The translations under genes were made by a program, and so were the position numbers. Source: Acanthosepion esculentum (lineage: Eukaryota > Mollusca > Cephalopoda > Sepiida > Sepiidae). From it: DNA of 64,000 nucleotides. The notes beneath the pieces were generated by a model. It saw only the letters and a program-made list of their open reading frames with translations, was not told the DNA's origin and searched no databases. Location of the stretch: contig OZ038498.1 of NCBI GenBank assembly GCA_964036315.1, positions 11,017,468-11,081,467 on the forward strand. The letters are read 5' to 3'. Position 1 is the stretch's first letter, and every line of letters begins with the position of its first letter. Below, one piece after another: positions 35,585-49,700 of the stretch.

Positions 35585-36320
35585 CTTTACTTACAAGAGA
35601 CTTTATAATAAAAACCTGTAAATCAGACCAAAACGGACAACATTCTCTGGATTCCAAACCTAGTTCTTAGTCTCCTTTTTTTTCTCAGTTGTGGTAATCC
35701 CCCTTTGAATGGGGAGGGCTGCATGTATACCTGCACTTCATACAAAGGCTTCTTGACTGCTTTCTTAGTCATGTGAAAGTTGTCTTTTACCTCATCATCA
35801 TTGGAGAACTGATAACTGTTCTCTGAGTGTCTCCTCTTCCTCCGTGAGCCCAAACAAATGAAAGTGTGTGCCAGGTCAGAGTATTGTAGAGTGAATGAGG
35901 GTAACAGTAGGGCTAGACATATACTGTGATTTTTTTTTTTTTTCATTGAGCTGTTGCAAAAGCACATCCTTTATTTTCAAATGCTGCCTAGTTTGAAGAA
36001 ACCTTGCTCCAAGTTTGTCCAAAGTGATTGCATTGGAGTTGGAATTGATTATGTTACCATTGGGCATAATTTCTAACCATGACCTCAAAACACAGTGGGG
36101 TCATCCCTTTTCTTTGCCGAGGATGCTGCCTTAAACCTCTTTCTATAGGGGTCTGGTGGGTGCCATTGAATGTGATCTTTCTACTCTCAAGCTCATAGCA
36201 CTGAATCCAGATCTTATTTCCTAGGACTATTATGCTTAGGAAGATGCTATACAGATTGTGCAGTTTCAAAAGCTCTTGGACAGCAAAATCATCCTTTGCT
36301 TCTTCATTGTGTGTCAGCAT
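35585..36320 (-). pseudogene. Unidentified decayed coding-like sequence
   Basis: Three overlapping minus-strand frames read as one protein-like text broken by frameshifts: 36320-36054 (LLKLHNLYSIFLSIIVLGNK, ERGLRQHPRQRKG), 36088-35940 (NSNAITLDKLGARFLQTRQH), then after a 13-A run at about 35932-35944 the third frame (LGSRRKRRHSENSYQFSNDD, KKPLYEVQVYMQPSPFKGGL, RKKRRLRTRFGIQRMLSVLV), continuing past a TGA. Composition is higher in GC than the flanks. The family was not recognised. It could be a processed pseudogene or a mobile-element protein. Confidence 0.45.
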
Positions 36321-36699
36321 TCTGGCAACCTAATATGCTCAAACCTTCAATTATCCAAGAGACTTTATTATACTGCAGCTACTACCATAGCTCACTTATT
36401 TTTTTCCTCTTTGATTTCAATTAACTTTACCAACATATCTCCTTATTATACTTTCATTGAATGCAACTTTTCTATAAATTTATTGTGACTATTTGCAGCC
36501 TTATCTTTTCTCCAGAAACAGTTTCTCGGACAATTCTTTGCTTTCTATGCGTGTCCAGAAGTACAACCAAGGATGATTGGTAGGAGAAGAGTAGGCGACT
36601 CCACGGATACCTTCTTAACTGGGCTTCGAGGCACTTTATGTATTATAGCTTAAAAAACAAAAAATAAACATTAGGAATTCTTTTACATCTTAAAATGAA

Positions 36700-38600
36700 A
36701 TTAAAACAAGTCTTACTTTCTGACTGACTTTATAAAAGAACAAAAAATACATTAAATTTCTAGGGCGATTTGAAAACTGGACCAGCAAAAGAAAATGATT
36801 CAATGCTGTTAAAAATTGATAATGAGTGTAAAAGCTTTTGGCTGCTGTTGCTGACTCACTCACTTCTCCAAACATTATGACATGATATTCATGCCTCCCT
36901 CGAACATGGGTTCAAAGCAGATTTATGCAAACATTCTTCGGACTTGGTCTGCCAATTCAGTTTTCGGTGATGACAACTGCTATATTATCTTGCAAACTGA
37001 CAATGTGAAATAGATACACAAAAAAAAAGAAACTTTTTTAATGAATTCTTAACTGTTGCAAAAATTCTTGTTTTTCACATATGAGCCATAGAATTGCAAT
37101 GACAGTAATTTCTGTCATCTGCATTTAATTCGTTAACTGTAAGAGAAACGAATATTATGCACAGATTTTTCTGAGAAGTAATCTCATTGGGGTGGGAGGC
37201 GTCAATAGATAAACCCACAAGAAACCCTTGAAGACCTGATGAAGCATTTACGTCTTTGGTCATTTAACTATTCTGCACAAATCTCCTTTCACTTTTTTCA
37301 AACTTTAGTCAGATTATTTTTAGGGAAAAAAGTCAAAGAATTCTATGTGAGATGTTGTTCATATTCAGTACTTCTTTTTTTTTTTTTCTGAAAAAGATCT
37401 GCTAATAAAACAACATATTCAATACAAGGAAGTTAGGAGAATGGACAAGCCAAAACATTACAAAAAGAAAAACAAGAAGGAAGATGAAGTTAGTAAAAAG
37501 ATTTATTCACTTAGATTTGTTTTAAATCAAGAATTCTGCTGCTGTCTGTAATTCTTCCAATATAAGTATTAATTTTTGATCATTTTTAATCACATTCTCA
37601 AATACATTTTCACGGTTGAAATATGAATGATTATGGAGTTGTTTCAAATTTGAGACAAAAAAAATCTATTCAATCACTTAGAAAACTCATAAATTTTCTT
37701 AAATTTCTGTTATTAAAAACTATTGGAAAAAAAAGATATAAAATTTTTTACACTATATAGAAAGTTGATTTTTTTTTTTTTTTTTTAAATTTGTGTTTAC
37801 CTTGAGAACTGAAAAACATATGAAAAGGAAAATGTCAATTGCCAAAGAGTCTTTTAAATTTGAAAAGTCGGTCAACTAAAGGATTTGAATAAAACTTTGT
37901 TTTATACATTGACTACCAAAACTATGAAAAAGTAATTTTAAAAAAATTAATTCAACTAATTAATGTGAGTAGCCATTCACTTATTAAATATTTCAAATTT
38001 ATTTATTTTTTATGTTTTACCCTGTCTGTCCTGTCGTTGGGGAGAATTAGTCTTGAATCTGAAATTTTAAAATGTCAATATTAACTAAAATAACCTTTTT
38101 TGCTTAGCAACTTTTAGTCTGTATGTTAAAATATGAAAGAAATTGATGAAAAATTTAAACATTTTCAAAGAATTTAATTTTTGAATTATTTTAATCTTTA
38201 TATTCCTCAGAAACTCCTGGAATATTATTTTTATCTAATGGTGTTTTGTGCAAATTAAATTTAAAATTGTTTTATAAATGGAAGCAACTTTCTTACACAA
38301 GACAAATTGTAATAAAAAGAAAAATGACATAAAATAAGTGTTAGTAACAAGTGAAGAATTGTTACAAGAGATTTGATAAAAAAAAATATTTGGTTGCCAA
38401 ATAATTTCCGTTTTTGTTTATTCTTCAAAATATTTAGTTGGTTCCCAAAAACATAAATTACTTTACTCAATTTGTTTTCATTTTAAATAAACCAAAATAT
38501 ATTTTTTTGAACACTTTATTTTTTTTTAATTAGTCAACTGTCGACAAACATGAAACTTTCCTTCACTTCAACTTTTCAACAGTAAAAAAAAGTCTTTTTC
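36700..38600. other. No gene seen
   Basis: AT-rich, low-complexity intergenic sequence between the two convergent genes. No repeat family recognised. Confidence 0.4.
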
Positions 38601-38636
38601 TCTGGCTAACAAATACTATGGTGTTTAAAAGGGTTT

Positions 38637-38637
38637 A

Positions 38638-38671
<34 letters not shown>

Positions 38672-38880
38672 ATGATAATGTTAGTGATCAGTATGGATAT
38701 TTCCAAGAAACATAAATCCAGGACGAGCTCTGTCAGAAACAGAGCAATAATTATTATTGTAAAAGGCACAAACACTAAAATTTCATGAGGTTATATCTAT
38801 TTCATTAGGGTCATAAAAACGGCCCCAGTTCACCAGACCTTCAAATCCGGAATATATCTTCTATTTATATATATATATAA
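38637..38880. repeat. Dispersed-repeat-like segment between two (AT)n tracts
   Basis: An (AT)n tract at 38648-38671 and another at 38862-38880 bracket about 190 bp of more complex sequence (AGGACGAGCTCTGTCAGAAA, ACGGCCCCAGTTCACCAGAC). The layout is like the other Penelope-like ends here, but no ribozyme core was found. Confidence 0.3.
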
Positions 38881-40130
38881 TTATTTAAGTATACAGTGCA
38901 TGAAGATAATTATATTGGTTGTCATGAGACTTAAATATATTAAAGTGGGCTTTTTTGACTTTTGAACTTAACTGTGTTGACAGATACAGACATCTGTTGG
39001 AAACAAATAGGTTTTTAAAAATATTTTATAAGTTAAAATTTTTGTAATATTTTGCAAGCATCAAATTAGATTGTCAGACATTTTTCTGTAGACAGCTTTA
39101 TTTTTAGTTTAGTTTTATTGAAAATTGCTTCAGACAGGTATTGATGTCAATTTGGTATGAAAAGATATTAACTTAAAAAAAATGACTAACTATGCTTTTG
39201 TTCTTACGATTAAAATTATTACTTTTTAAAAAATTCTTTGATTGTTTCTAGAATAAAGTTGTCTCAACTTTGAAAGTTGCAGTTAAATTTGGTTATATTT
39301 TCTGAGTTTCTTTTTCATGCCTTTTTCTGATGTCTCATGACTTGTTACTGTTAAACTCATTGCTGCAAAACTTGTTATCCTTTCAATTTTGACTGACATA
39401 ACCACATGATATCAAATGTTTGTTCATTCAAAATGTCTGTGTTTATACAAGACTCATTCTCACTTGTCAATATGGTGCCTGGCCCCCAAAATGCAGGCAA
39501 CACACAGCTGCTTGCTTTTTAACTAATAAAATAGGTTGCTACACAATCTTTAATTTTTCTCTTGCAGGTCCTTGAAAATAACTGCAAATGTAATTTGTTG
39601 TGTCAATTCAATCTATAAAGCAATTGACTTTCTCTTTTCTTTTTTATTGCAATGTGTAAAACTACTGAGAAGAAATTTTGATTTCTTCAAATTGAGGCAG
39701 ATTTTTATTGTCAGTCTAAACTGAATGTGAAAACTTTATCCTAAGGCATTTTTCAAACCGACTTGTTATATCATCCTTGCCATGTACATTTATAAAAAAA
39801 ATATGTATTCAAGCAAATGTGTTGTTTTTATTTTAATTTCTGTTGTTACTTGAAAACTTTTTTTTTTCATATTGAATAAGTGAAGTTAAAATAATTTTAA
39901 CTTGCCAAATATCAAATTTGTTACCATTTTAACAATCTGAAGTTGTTTTTTTTTTCATTTTCAAGGTTAAAAAAAATGTTTAATTTAGTTATGAAGTCCA
40001 GCTTTCAAGATTTTTTTCTTCTGACAATCTAAAATGTTTAATCCTGTATAAATCATTCACCAAATTTAATTCACTTATACCAGATTTATTACGTGAGCAA
40101 CAAATAAAAGAGAAACTAGTCATCTATTCA

Positions 40131-40530
40131 CAGGGTGCGATGGGTAAATTATCACCGTTTTATATTTTTAATTTCACATGTGCACATTGTTTGTTTTTGA
40201 TTTTGTCAACTGCACAATATAGTAGGGTCAGTTGGGCACCATCTGTGAGAAAAAGACTACAATGACGCAATTTAGTTCACAAGAAATTCGGAAATGGCAT
40301 GTTGTACTGCTTGGCATTCACACCAGAAGATGCAATATGAACACTTAAGAGTGTCTGGTTGTCAGTCTGAGGACAGTGCAGAAGAGTTGGATGATATATC
40401 CAGTCAACATCATGGTGGTTGGAATGATCACTAGTGATGGCATCGTTATGCCTCCATTCATCTTTTCACAGGGCCTATAACACAAAGGCCTACATCAAGT
40501 GCCTTGGGGAGGTAATGCTGCCCTTGATCA
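40131..40530 (+). mobile_element. Mariner-like element copy 3 (truncated)
   Basis: Left terminal repeat CAGGGTGCGATGGGTAAATT at 40131, followed by the same 5' region as copy 2 (AGTAGGGTCAGTTGGGCACC). Only the first part of the transposase region remains and no right terminal repeat is seen. It lies just downstream of the COA1-like gene's 3' end. Confidence 0.75.
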
Positions 40531-40619
40531 GATATTGATAACTTGAGTCCCTTTGTTGGGGAACACAAACAGATACACAAACAGAACAATACAACAAACT
40601 TCTAATGAATATTTAATAA

Positions 40620-40652
40620 TATTGAGTTGAAAAAAAAAAAAAAAAAAAAAAA
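40620..40652. repeat. Poly(A) run downstream of the COA1-like gene
   Basis: GAAAAAAAA-type run of about 24 A on the plus strand (poly-T on the gene's strand), 50-85 bases after the COA1-like stop codon. Confidence 0.7.
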
Positions 40653-40699
40653 ACATGAATTTCTGTTTGTGGAATAATTTTTAAATACCAAAATGAAAT

Positions 40700-40705
40700 T
40701 TTTAT
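40700..40705 (-). promoter_or_regulatory. Poly(A) signal overlapping the COA1-like stop codon
   Basis: On the gene's strand the stop region reads ACATAATAAAAATTTC, so AATAAA starts at the last base of the TAA stop. If used, the 3'UTR would be only some 15-35 bases. Confidence 0.45.
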
Positions 40706-43700
40706 TATGTCTTTGAAGAATCTGATTCTGATGTTGGTAATTTATAAAACGTCCATCTTTGATTGTTTTTTTGGGTTTCGATATCCAATTGGTTAATTTG
40801 CCAACTGAAAAATCAAACAATATTCAATGAATTCGTCATTGAAACAAAAATTTACAGCAAAAACAAAAAGATCTAGAATGGATTTGAAAAAAGTCAACAT
40901 ATTATGAGGATGATTGTGACTGACAGAAAAATGTTCACCTTTATTTACTCTACATCTATGTAGGAGAAAGAAATTTACATACATTAGATTCATCCAATAT
41001 GTGGCTTAATAGAAAATGGGAAGATTGTGTTGCACCAATATGGAAAAGGCCTATTTGGCATGAAAATCTGTATTTGTAATATGACTTATCTGGGTTTGAA
41101 CATTGGTACAACTACCTCAGCCACTAAACATGCCACAAAGACTTTATAATGCATTGATTTTGGATTTTATTTGTAATTTGCTGTTTAAGTAACCTACGAT
41201 ATCATGGAGGAGGCAGTGGAGTAATGAATAGTGGCCTGGATTGAGGAATCGGAGAACAGAGTTCGAATTCCAGTCAGATTCATTACATTCGCTTACATGC
41301 TAATAGCCTTGGTAAAGGTATGAATCCTCTTCTTCTTCTCCTTCCCCCCAGCTATGGGTAAATAGCAGAACAGACTGAGTTCTATAGCCTTGGTTGGCAA
41401 CCAGTCAAGAAGAAAGTAACTGAATTTGAATCTAGAGCCCCTATGGAAGTTTCAGCGTCATTCTGGCTGCTGGTGCCAAACTGTAATGGCCCCGCTGTTC
41501 CTTTGGATCCATCAGTGACATGGAGAGTGGGGGGGGGGATGCTGCATGGGCAACATCTTACATAGATGGATGGGATCAAATCCAGGGTCATTGATGACCA
41601 GTGGAGGCCTATCAGGAAATCATGGGTAGGATTTAAAATATCAAACCTTTAATTAATTCCAATGATTATGTAAAAAAAAAAAAAAGAAAAAAAAAAATGA
41701 CAGCAACTTGTGGTAGGGATGCTAAGTAATAATCACATTTGTATTTTAGTGCTGACTGTGATTGTCGTGAGCAAGAAACGCGACATCATGCCTGAAAACG
41801 CCCACGCATTGCATGTGTATGGCTTTGCAGAGCAGTTGAAGGAAGGGAGAATCGGCGGAGTATGCCTATGCATATGTGAAACTCTCCCACTCAACCAATC
41901 GGATGCTTTGTCATGGTCTATAAAATGAGTATGTCTGAAGGCTTTGGCAGTTGGGAACCGACAAGAGACGATTGCCCTGTTCCAGTGGCTCCTTTTTAAT
42001 GACAGCTACACTGACTGCATTTAAACTGTAGGCAAGATTTCAGATTTTCTTATCACTATCCACTGGCTATACCAATACTCTACATTTCCATCTTTAGTTT
42101 TTATCTTTTTCTACACAAAACTAAATATTTCAGGTGGACAGAAAGAAAAGAAACACACTTCATAATTAAAGACTGAATTTTTCACTTTTTTTTTTTTAAA
42201 CCTAAAATTTATTGTAGCAAGTTTTAGTACTTAATCTGTATATTAATTAGCCTTTAAAAAAAAAAAAAAAAAAAAAAAAAATCAAGAATGGTATTGTCAA
42301 TGGTCAAGAATTAACATTTTCAGTACTAATAGGACTACAATTAAAAAGAAATTGGAGATTACAGAAAGTGAGAATTTAATTTCTGGAACGATCACAGCAT
42401 GACACTGGGCAATGAGCCAGACAAATGTGTACCTGAACACAGATGGACATGTTCCAACTACTTTCTTGAGACAGACCAGATGAATAATTTGTTGCCAAGC
42501 AATAGAGGAAGTTCTATGAATTCATGTTATACTGTTAACAGAAAATGCGAGAAAGCAATCTAACAGTAGATTGAAGATTGGCAAAAGTGCCAGTAAAACA
42601 TTAACATGATGGAAAATGGTTTATGGATAACAAGCTGTGAAGAAATCAAGCCTTTTTAGGTGGTACAGACAGTTTCAATGAAGGGCAAAATGATGTACAT
42701 AATGATGAAAGAAGTGGACAGCCAAAAAATGATGCAAATGTGGAGAAAATGGGAATCTTGGTGAGAAAGCGAAATATTTTAACAGGATTGTATTGTAGAA
42801 AAATTATATATTAAGAGTAAGTAAGTTCCTGGCTAAGAAATCCATTAAAACATTGTGAAATGTACCTTAGTCAGCAGACTTAGCCGCCTGATATTTTTGG
42901 TTATTTCCAAAATTGAAAAATGCCCTGAAAAGACAGACATCAAAATGTGACTACATTACTGAGAAGTATTCCAGGAAATGAGGTCCAAGAATGTTTCCAG
43001 CAATGGCAATATTGTCTTACAAAGTTGATAGCTTCACAAGGAGGAGAGTACTTTAAAAGTAACAGCAACCAGCAGTGTTCAGATAAGCAAATTTTGCCTT
43101 CACAGGTCCATTTTGAGAATTGTCACACCCTGTATTCAAACAAAAAACAACAAAAGGCTGCTTTCCTGTGACCCAATAATTAACAAATTGGACTCACAAA
43201 AGCTCAGAGTAGAGAATGTTGGATCCCCTACACATGAACAACCTTTTCTGATCAGTGGGCTGCATGAGTTGTGGCTGTTCATAATGCAGACTGAGTGACT
43301 TAAAAAAAATTCAAAGTAATTATTTGCTGAATGTATGTCAACCTTTTTCACAACAGAAGATGATATACATAAACATCTGCCTAAGAAAAGATTTTTCTAT
43401 AATTAAAAAACTGAAGCTTTGGTATAATATTATCACTGATTGACGATGTGAGTCACACATACACTGCTGTATGTAATACAAATCACTTTCATATGTGAAA
43501 ATACAAAAATTAATTTTTTTTTAAATAAAAGAAATACATTTCTTCAGTGGAGAAAAAAAAAAAAATGAACGTTTCCCGTTTCTAAAACAAAAGATGTTTC
43601 CATATAATTCCTTTATGAAAACAAATCACCAATGGTTTAAAACAATGAAAATGTTATGCTCAATAGTAATACTAAGTTTAGTCATTTTCATTCAAGAAGA

Positions 43701-46700
43701 AATCAATTGGTTTTTACACTCTCCTCCCACTGCCCTTTTTTCTTTCCATTCAATATCATTGACTCAGCAAATGTTAGAGACTTCTGACTGGATTTTCAGA
43801 GTTAAAATATTTATAAGAATATTTTCCCCCAAGAAAGCTAAATCTAGAAAGAATTAAGTTACCTGTCCTTTAAGGTTGGCCGACTAGCAAAACAATAAAG
43901 CGTGCCATTGCCTTTTGGACCAGTTACTGGAATAGCAATCTACAAAAGAAAAGAAAGACGAAGCAAGGTATTTTAAATAGTGAAAGTCAAATCAGATATT
44001 AGTTGAAAATCTAGAACCAGTCTCAAAACATGGTTTTCACCAAATCATAATCTAAAATACAAGACAAGTTGATATATGCAAAAAAAATCTTCTAGTCTCA
44101 ATCTGTCAACACTAACAATGTATATAGCAGTCATTTGATTACCCATATTCTTGTTAGTCTGCAAAGATGCTGTTGTCAAATCTGCAACTGATCTCAGTAT
44201 AGGGAGTTTTGTATTCATAGCTTCTCCAAAGGCATTAGTGATATAAATACTTTCAAGTGAAATTCCCTTTTCTAAGTTGTTAATCCATGTCGTTTCGCAT
44301 TTCCTTCCAAAATGAAATCCCTTCCATACATGGCAAGTAGAACAATGTTAAATAAATTTAAAAAAGATTTATTAGTTTTCAAGTTTCCACAGACATTAAA
44401 ACTTTAATGGCTCCCTGTAGGCAAATCTGGGATTGCAGAGGAACTATTTGTCACAGATTACTTCCACAACGCAGAGAACAAATCACTGAAAGTTCAGACT
44501 CAAACATCGGGGGCAGAAAGAAATGCTGAAAACTCGATTCGCAGGTACTATCTCACAAATCCAAATGCACGTCACCCGTCAGAAAAATAACTCACTCTCT
44601 GACTAATGCAGTAGCTGAACTGCCTCAATTTAATTTTCTCTTTTGCTTTTATCGGCTGAGCATGTTTTTTTTTTTCATTCGTCAACAACTGAGAGAGGAC
44701 GCTCAATTTTTGCATATCAAAATACTGACTTGTTTCTAAAATATTGCATCTTCAGCATGTCATGTGGAATACATGCCCTTTTTTTTTTTTGGTAAGTAAT
44801 TTTCTTTTTTGCCACATTTTCCGTCGTAGGATACACATGACACACTGTTGCTTGGTTTGACGAGGTAAGTAGCTGTTTTCTTCGCTGTACTCCCATATAG
44901 TACTTATTTATATAATAAAGAAAGAGCTGACAGCAAAGGCTTCAGTGGCAGCAGTAAGAAAAGAGAAGCCATGGTGAATGCAGTCAAGCATGTCAGCAAC
45001 AGGTTAGTTCTAGGTTCAGGACTGTCCCATGGAACAATAGCCTAGTGGATTAAAACACTAGTTCATGAATTTGGTGCCATAGTAAATGTGAATTCAATCC
45101 CTGGGCCAAGTAGTATACACAGAAACTGAAACTGAGCAGTACTAAATAAGAACAACATGATATATCCGTAGACATGGACAACAGAATTAGAACAATCTAG
45201 TGCTGTAGATTAAATATCGGGATTAAGAGCTGAAACATGGTGATAACAACAATGAAGAGGACATTGAATGTAAATAATAATTCATCATACCAGAAATTCA
45301 AAAATGTCGGCTTATTTTATGTCTAAATTTCTTGGATGAGGAGTTATCATATTTTTACATTATTTAAATGCAAACTATTGCCTTCACCTTTGTTACCACA
45401 ATGTTTAGACCATTGTGTTCTCTGTCTTACATCAGGTACTTGTCAATTTGGATAAAGGAATTTTGAACTGAACGCTTTATTTAATTAACCTATGGAGTGG
45501 GGAATGTTCTCTGCTGTCCATGTCTACAGATATCTTGTTCTTATTTATTTACTGCTTGCTCAGTAATACCTGACCCAGGGATTGAACTCACTATTATGAT
45601 AACACCGAACTCATGAATTCGTGCTTTAATCCAGAATCCTGGGTGGAAAACTTGGAGCCTCCAACCTAACGTGCCTGCTGATGGGTGCTGCTGCTTGTCA
45701 TACTTGACTGCAATCACTGAAACTTCTCTTTTTACTGCAGCTGCTGTTGAAGACCTGCAGTAATTTGTCTTTATTAGTGACTCCCATATTGTATTTATTG
45801 CTATGCTAGGCCTACTAAGGAGATCCCCGTAGACTAGCATATGCACTAATTCTTTCAGGCACAGATTAAATATAAGGTTCAGTTCAAAATTTCCTGAAGC
45901 TTACCCAGATTGACAAGCACTTGAGGAAGGCTGGAGAACACAATGGCTGAAAAGATGAGGACAATAGTCTTCATGTAAATAATATATTTGTTTGAATACT
46001 AAAATCTTTTAGGGTTTTTGGGGGGGGGGGAGAGAAGGTTCTTACTATTTAGCTTCAAACTCAGTCGTATCAAAAGCTCCTGTTGGCACCAACAAAAGAA
46101 TGTTTAATAGTTGGAAAACCAAATGAGTGTCTGACAATTTCTGCTTGTCTCTTGTAATAATTATTATTATTACAGTGTGACCCGGATATAAGAGAGATTT
46201 TCTCCTGTCCCAAATTAGAGCCTGTGTTAATGTATATATAATAGACCGAACCCGGATATAAGAGACTTATTCTCCAGTCCCGACAACTCTCTTATATCCG
46301 GGTTACACTGTAGATAATTTGTTCAATATTAGAAGAGACTTTAGTTGCCCAAAGAATCAAGTTATTTTCTTAAGATCTTGTACGTTTCAGGAAGTTTATT
46401 TTCAGTGAAATATTGTATCTTTCTAAGCTGTTTGAAAGTTCTGATTTTCATGTTGACTTCTACTGAAAACAAATATTTCCCTAATCGGTAATTTGATTCT
46501 GTATATGAAAAGCATAGTTCAAGAAGCTCTCAACTTTTTTCTTCTCAAATTGAGGTGCAACTGATCACAGTTTCATTCTTAGTTTCTTTGTTGGGGCAAT
46601 TAATGTTCTTTTTCCTATTAATGGGGTTGCCAATTATAATTTGCACCTTTCAGCAATGATCGCAAATAAATTGGAGTTTAGAGAAATAATCAAGTAATTC

Positions 46701-49700
46701 ATTTTTATAAATGCACAAAGGTTTTATTCAAATTGTTGACAGTGAATTAACATGTTTCCCTAACATTGTTTTTGTAATACTAGAGAAAATGGCTTATCTC
46801 CTGGACAAAAACAGCTTCAGACATGACTAGCGTGTGAAATATTCCCCAAAAGAAAATGGTGGATTTACAAGTCGTATGTTTAAAAAAAGATGGAGTTGGT
46901 TACTTTTGCAAGAATCTCTTTCCACCTATGCAAATTTGAACAGTCACTAAATCTATAAAAAAAAAAAGTACTTCAAGACGCAACAGAGAGTGTCCAACTG
47001 TGGTAGTGAGCAGGAGATAAGTGTTGTTGGATTGTTTGACTTATGCTACTTTGAAGGTTAGCGGAAAGGGATTAGGGAACTTTATTACAAGCCAGAAGAA
47101 ACCGACTACAGTTTTCTCAATTATCTCCCCCCCTCTTTTATACGAGCAACTCAATTTAAAAGTGTTCATGTACAATTTGTTAGGTCCCTTAAAAATTTGG
47201 AGACGGTGGGAAATTTTTTATCATATTTTGGATACCATGCTTCCTAGATATTAAATGGTCAAGATTTCTTAAGACATCTACTTTTACAGAAGAACAGTTG
47301 AAAATCACCTTTTAAAACAAACTTTGTTCTTTATGACTTGTCAGATGAAATTTACTCAGAAGACTTTGTCTTCTGAATGATGGAAGAATTTATCAATGTC
47401 TCTTGAGATGAATAAACCATCATGCTTATATAGAAAGTTTTGATGGATCCAGACCAAGTTTTGAACTGAACTGTTTATTTCTTTTCAAGGACATTTAGTT
47501 GCAGGAAAAAATTAAAAAGCCTGCATTTCAAAAGCCTAACCTGAATTGATGGTAGTGTATAAAAATATGAGGAAAGTAGATCAGGGCAAATTTGAATATC
47601 TTTGAAAGAGGATTGGAATGATGAGATAATAAAAACAACAATAATGGGGAAAAAAATGATTGCTTTCAATCGTTTTAAGCTTATCTCAAGTATGAGCCAC
47701 TAGAATGAAAACAAGCAACTGAACTTGATTAAAATGAAATTCTCAGGCTATTTGTAAAGTGACAACATTTAAAGCGTTCTTTTGAGGCGGATAAAGGAGG
47801 GCTATAGTTTTGAATAAATGGCCGGGGAGGGGGGGGGGGTAAAAAAATGAAAAGAAAAGAAGAACCAACCTTTGCATTCAACCCATCCACCACATTGTTA
47901 TCAAAGTCTCCTAAATTAATGCTGCTTCCTTGTATGGGTCGACCGATGGAGTTCTCAATTGGGGCATAGTTGCGAAGTAGTACCAAGGACTTTTTGTAAT
48001 ACTCCGTTTCTCGGAAGTGGTCTGAGGAAAAAGAAAACGTTTCCATCAAAAACAGTAACAACAAGACAAGAGTACTACTCCTGTCTCATAATGGTTGTTA
48101 TATTTGCATACACATTTCATATTATACTAAAGATAGTAACTAATGGGACAGATGTAATAATAAACCAGTAAGATAAAGAAACTGAAATGTTAAATGCTAT
48201 AAAAATAGGTACCTCTATACAAAAAAAAAACCAAGAAAAAGCAATAACTAACGTTTAAAATGACAAAAAGCTTTCATTTTAGCTTTAATTGAAAGCTAAA
48301 GGGGTAAATTTACTATTTCCAGTAAGCAAAATACTCTATAGTGTATTTCAAACAGAAATTATACTGATTGGAGTCAATCCATTTTTGGGGGGTGGGGGCT
48401 AAAAATAGCTGATTAATGCCCTTTTTTAACCATCTGTCATCACAGTTAATTTTTCTTTATTAAAAAAATCTTCCAAAAATAAAATATACTTTTCAGAAAC
48501 TTTGAGTAATATTAGCTGATTTAGAGTATAATTAATCTGATTTGAAACAAATATTATTTACTTTAAGTTTAAAATATTGCTGAAATGCATTTTAAACCCA
48601 ACAGTAGCCATGTCTTAACCGACAGAAGCTGTGTCTGAAAATTTCACATTCATTTTTCTAATCCTCTACTACCACCACTACCTTTTTTAGAATGTCAAGA
48701 CAAGAGCAGTTTAAAAAAATTCAATTTTGATAAATTATCTTAAAGTTTTGTCATATTTTTATTTGCTTTCACTTTATGAGTTGTAGTAAAAACAAAAGCT
48801 CATGCAGTTAAAGGCAATGAACAGAAGGTAAGAGAAAGCTGAAATCATATTGATTCTTAAAAAAAGAAAAAAAAAAGGTAGTACAAAAAAAGAAATTCTT
48901 AAAAATTATTATAAACACGACTTGAACTTATCATAAATTAAGACAAAGATACAAAAAAAAATAAAATCCTTTTAGAGATTCTGACCAACAAAAAGATTAA
49001 TTTTCAGAGCTGAAAAAAATCTTAATTCTTTCAAAAAACAGATTTTATTTTTAACAGTTTTCTTCTGTTTCCAAACACTTCTATTTACTTATAGTAATAA
49101 ACTGTTTCCAAACACTTCTATTTACTTATAGTAATAAACTGTCTCCAAACACTTCTATTTACTTATAGTAATAAACTGTCTCCAAACACTTCTATTTACT
49201 TATAGTAATAAACTGTTTCCAAACACTTCTATTTACTTATAGTAATAAACTGTCTCCAAACACTTCTATTTACTTATAGTAATAAACTGTCTCCAAACAC
49301 TTCTATTTACTTATAGTAATAAACTGTTTCCAAACACTTCTATTTACTTATAGTAATAAACTGTCTCCAAACACTTCTATTTACTTATAGTAATAAACTG
49401 TCTCCAAACACTTCTATTTACTTATAGTAATAAACTGTCTCCAAACACTTCTATTTACTTATAGTAAAACTGTTTCCAAACACTTCTATTTACTTATAGT
49501 AATAAACTGTTTCCAAACACTTCTATTTACTTATAGTAATAAACTGTTTCCAAATACTTATATTTACTGATAGTAAATTGTTTACAAACACTTATATATA
49601 CTTATAGTAAATTTATCAAGCCAAATAACAATTTTCTACAATCAATAGAAATAAGAAAATTAAAAACAAAATTAAAATAAAGGATATTCCTAAGTACATT

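Noticed and set aside
36500..36660. Minus-strand segment after a strong acceptor (TTTTTTGTTTTTTAAG) as an alternative last exon of the COA1-like gene
   Set aside because: In the required phase it stops after four residues and lacks the Trp-led COA1 C-terminus, which is found at 40705-40804.
44150..44345. Minus-strand open stretch between COA1-like exons 2 and 3 (TWINNLEKGISLESIYITNA)
   Set aside because: It would interrupt a well-phased COA1 reading frame and has no convincing acceptor. Kept only as a curiosity.
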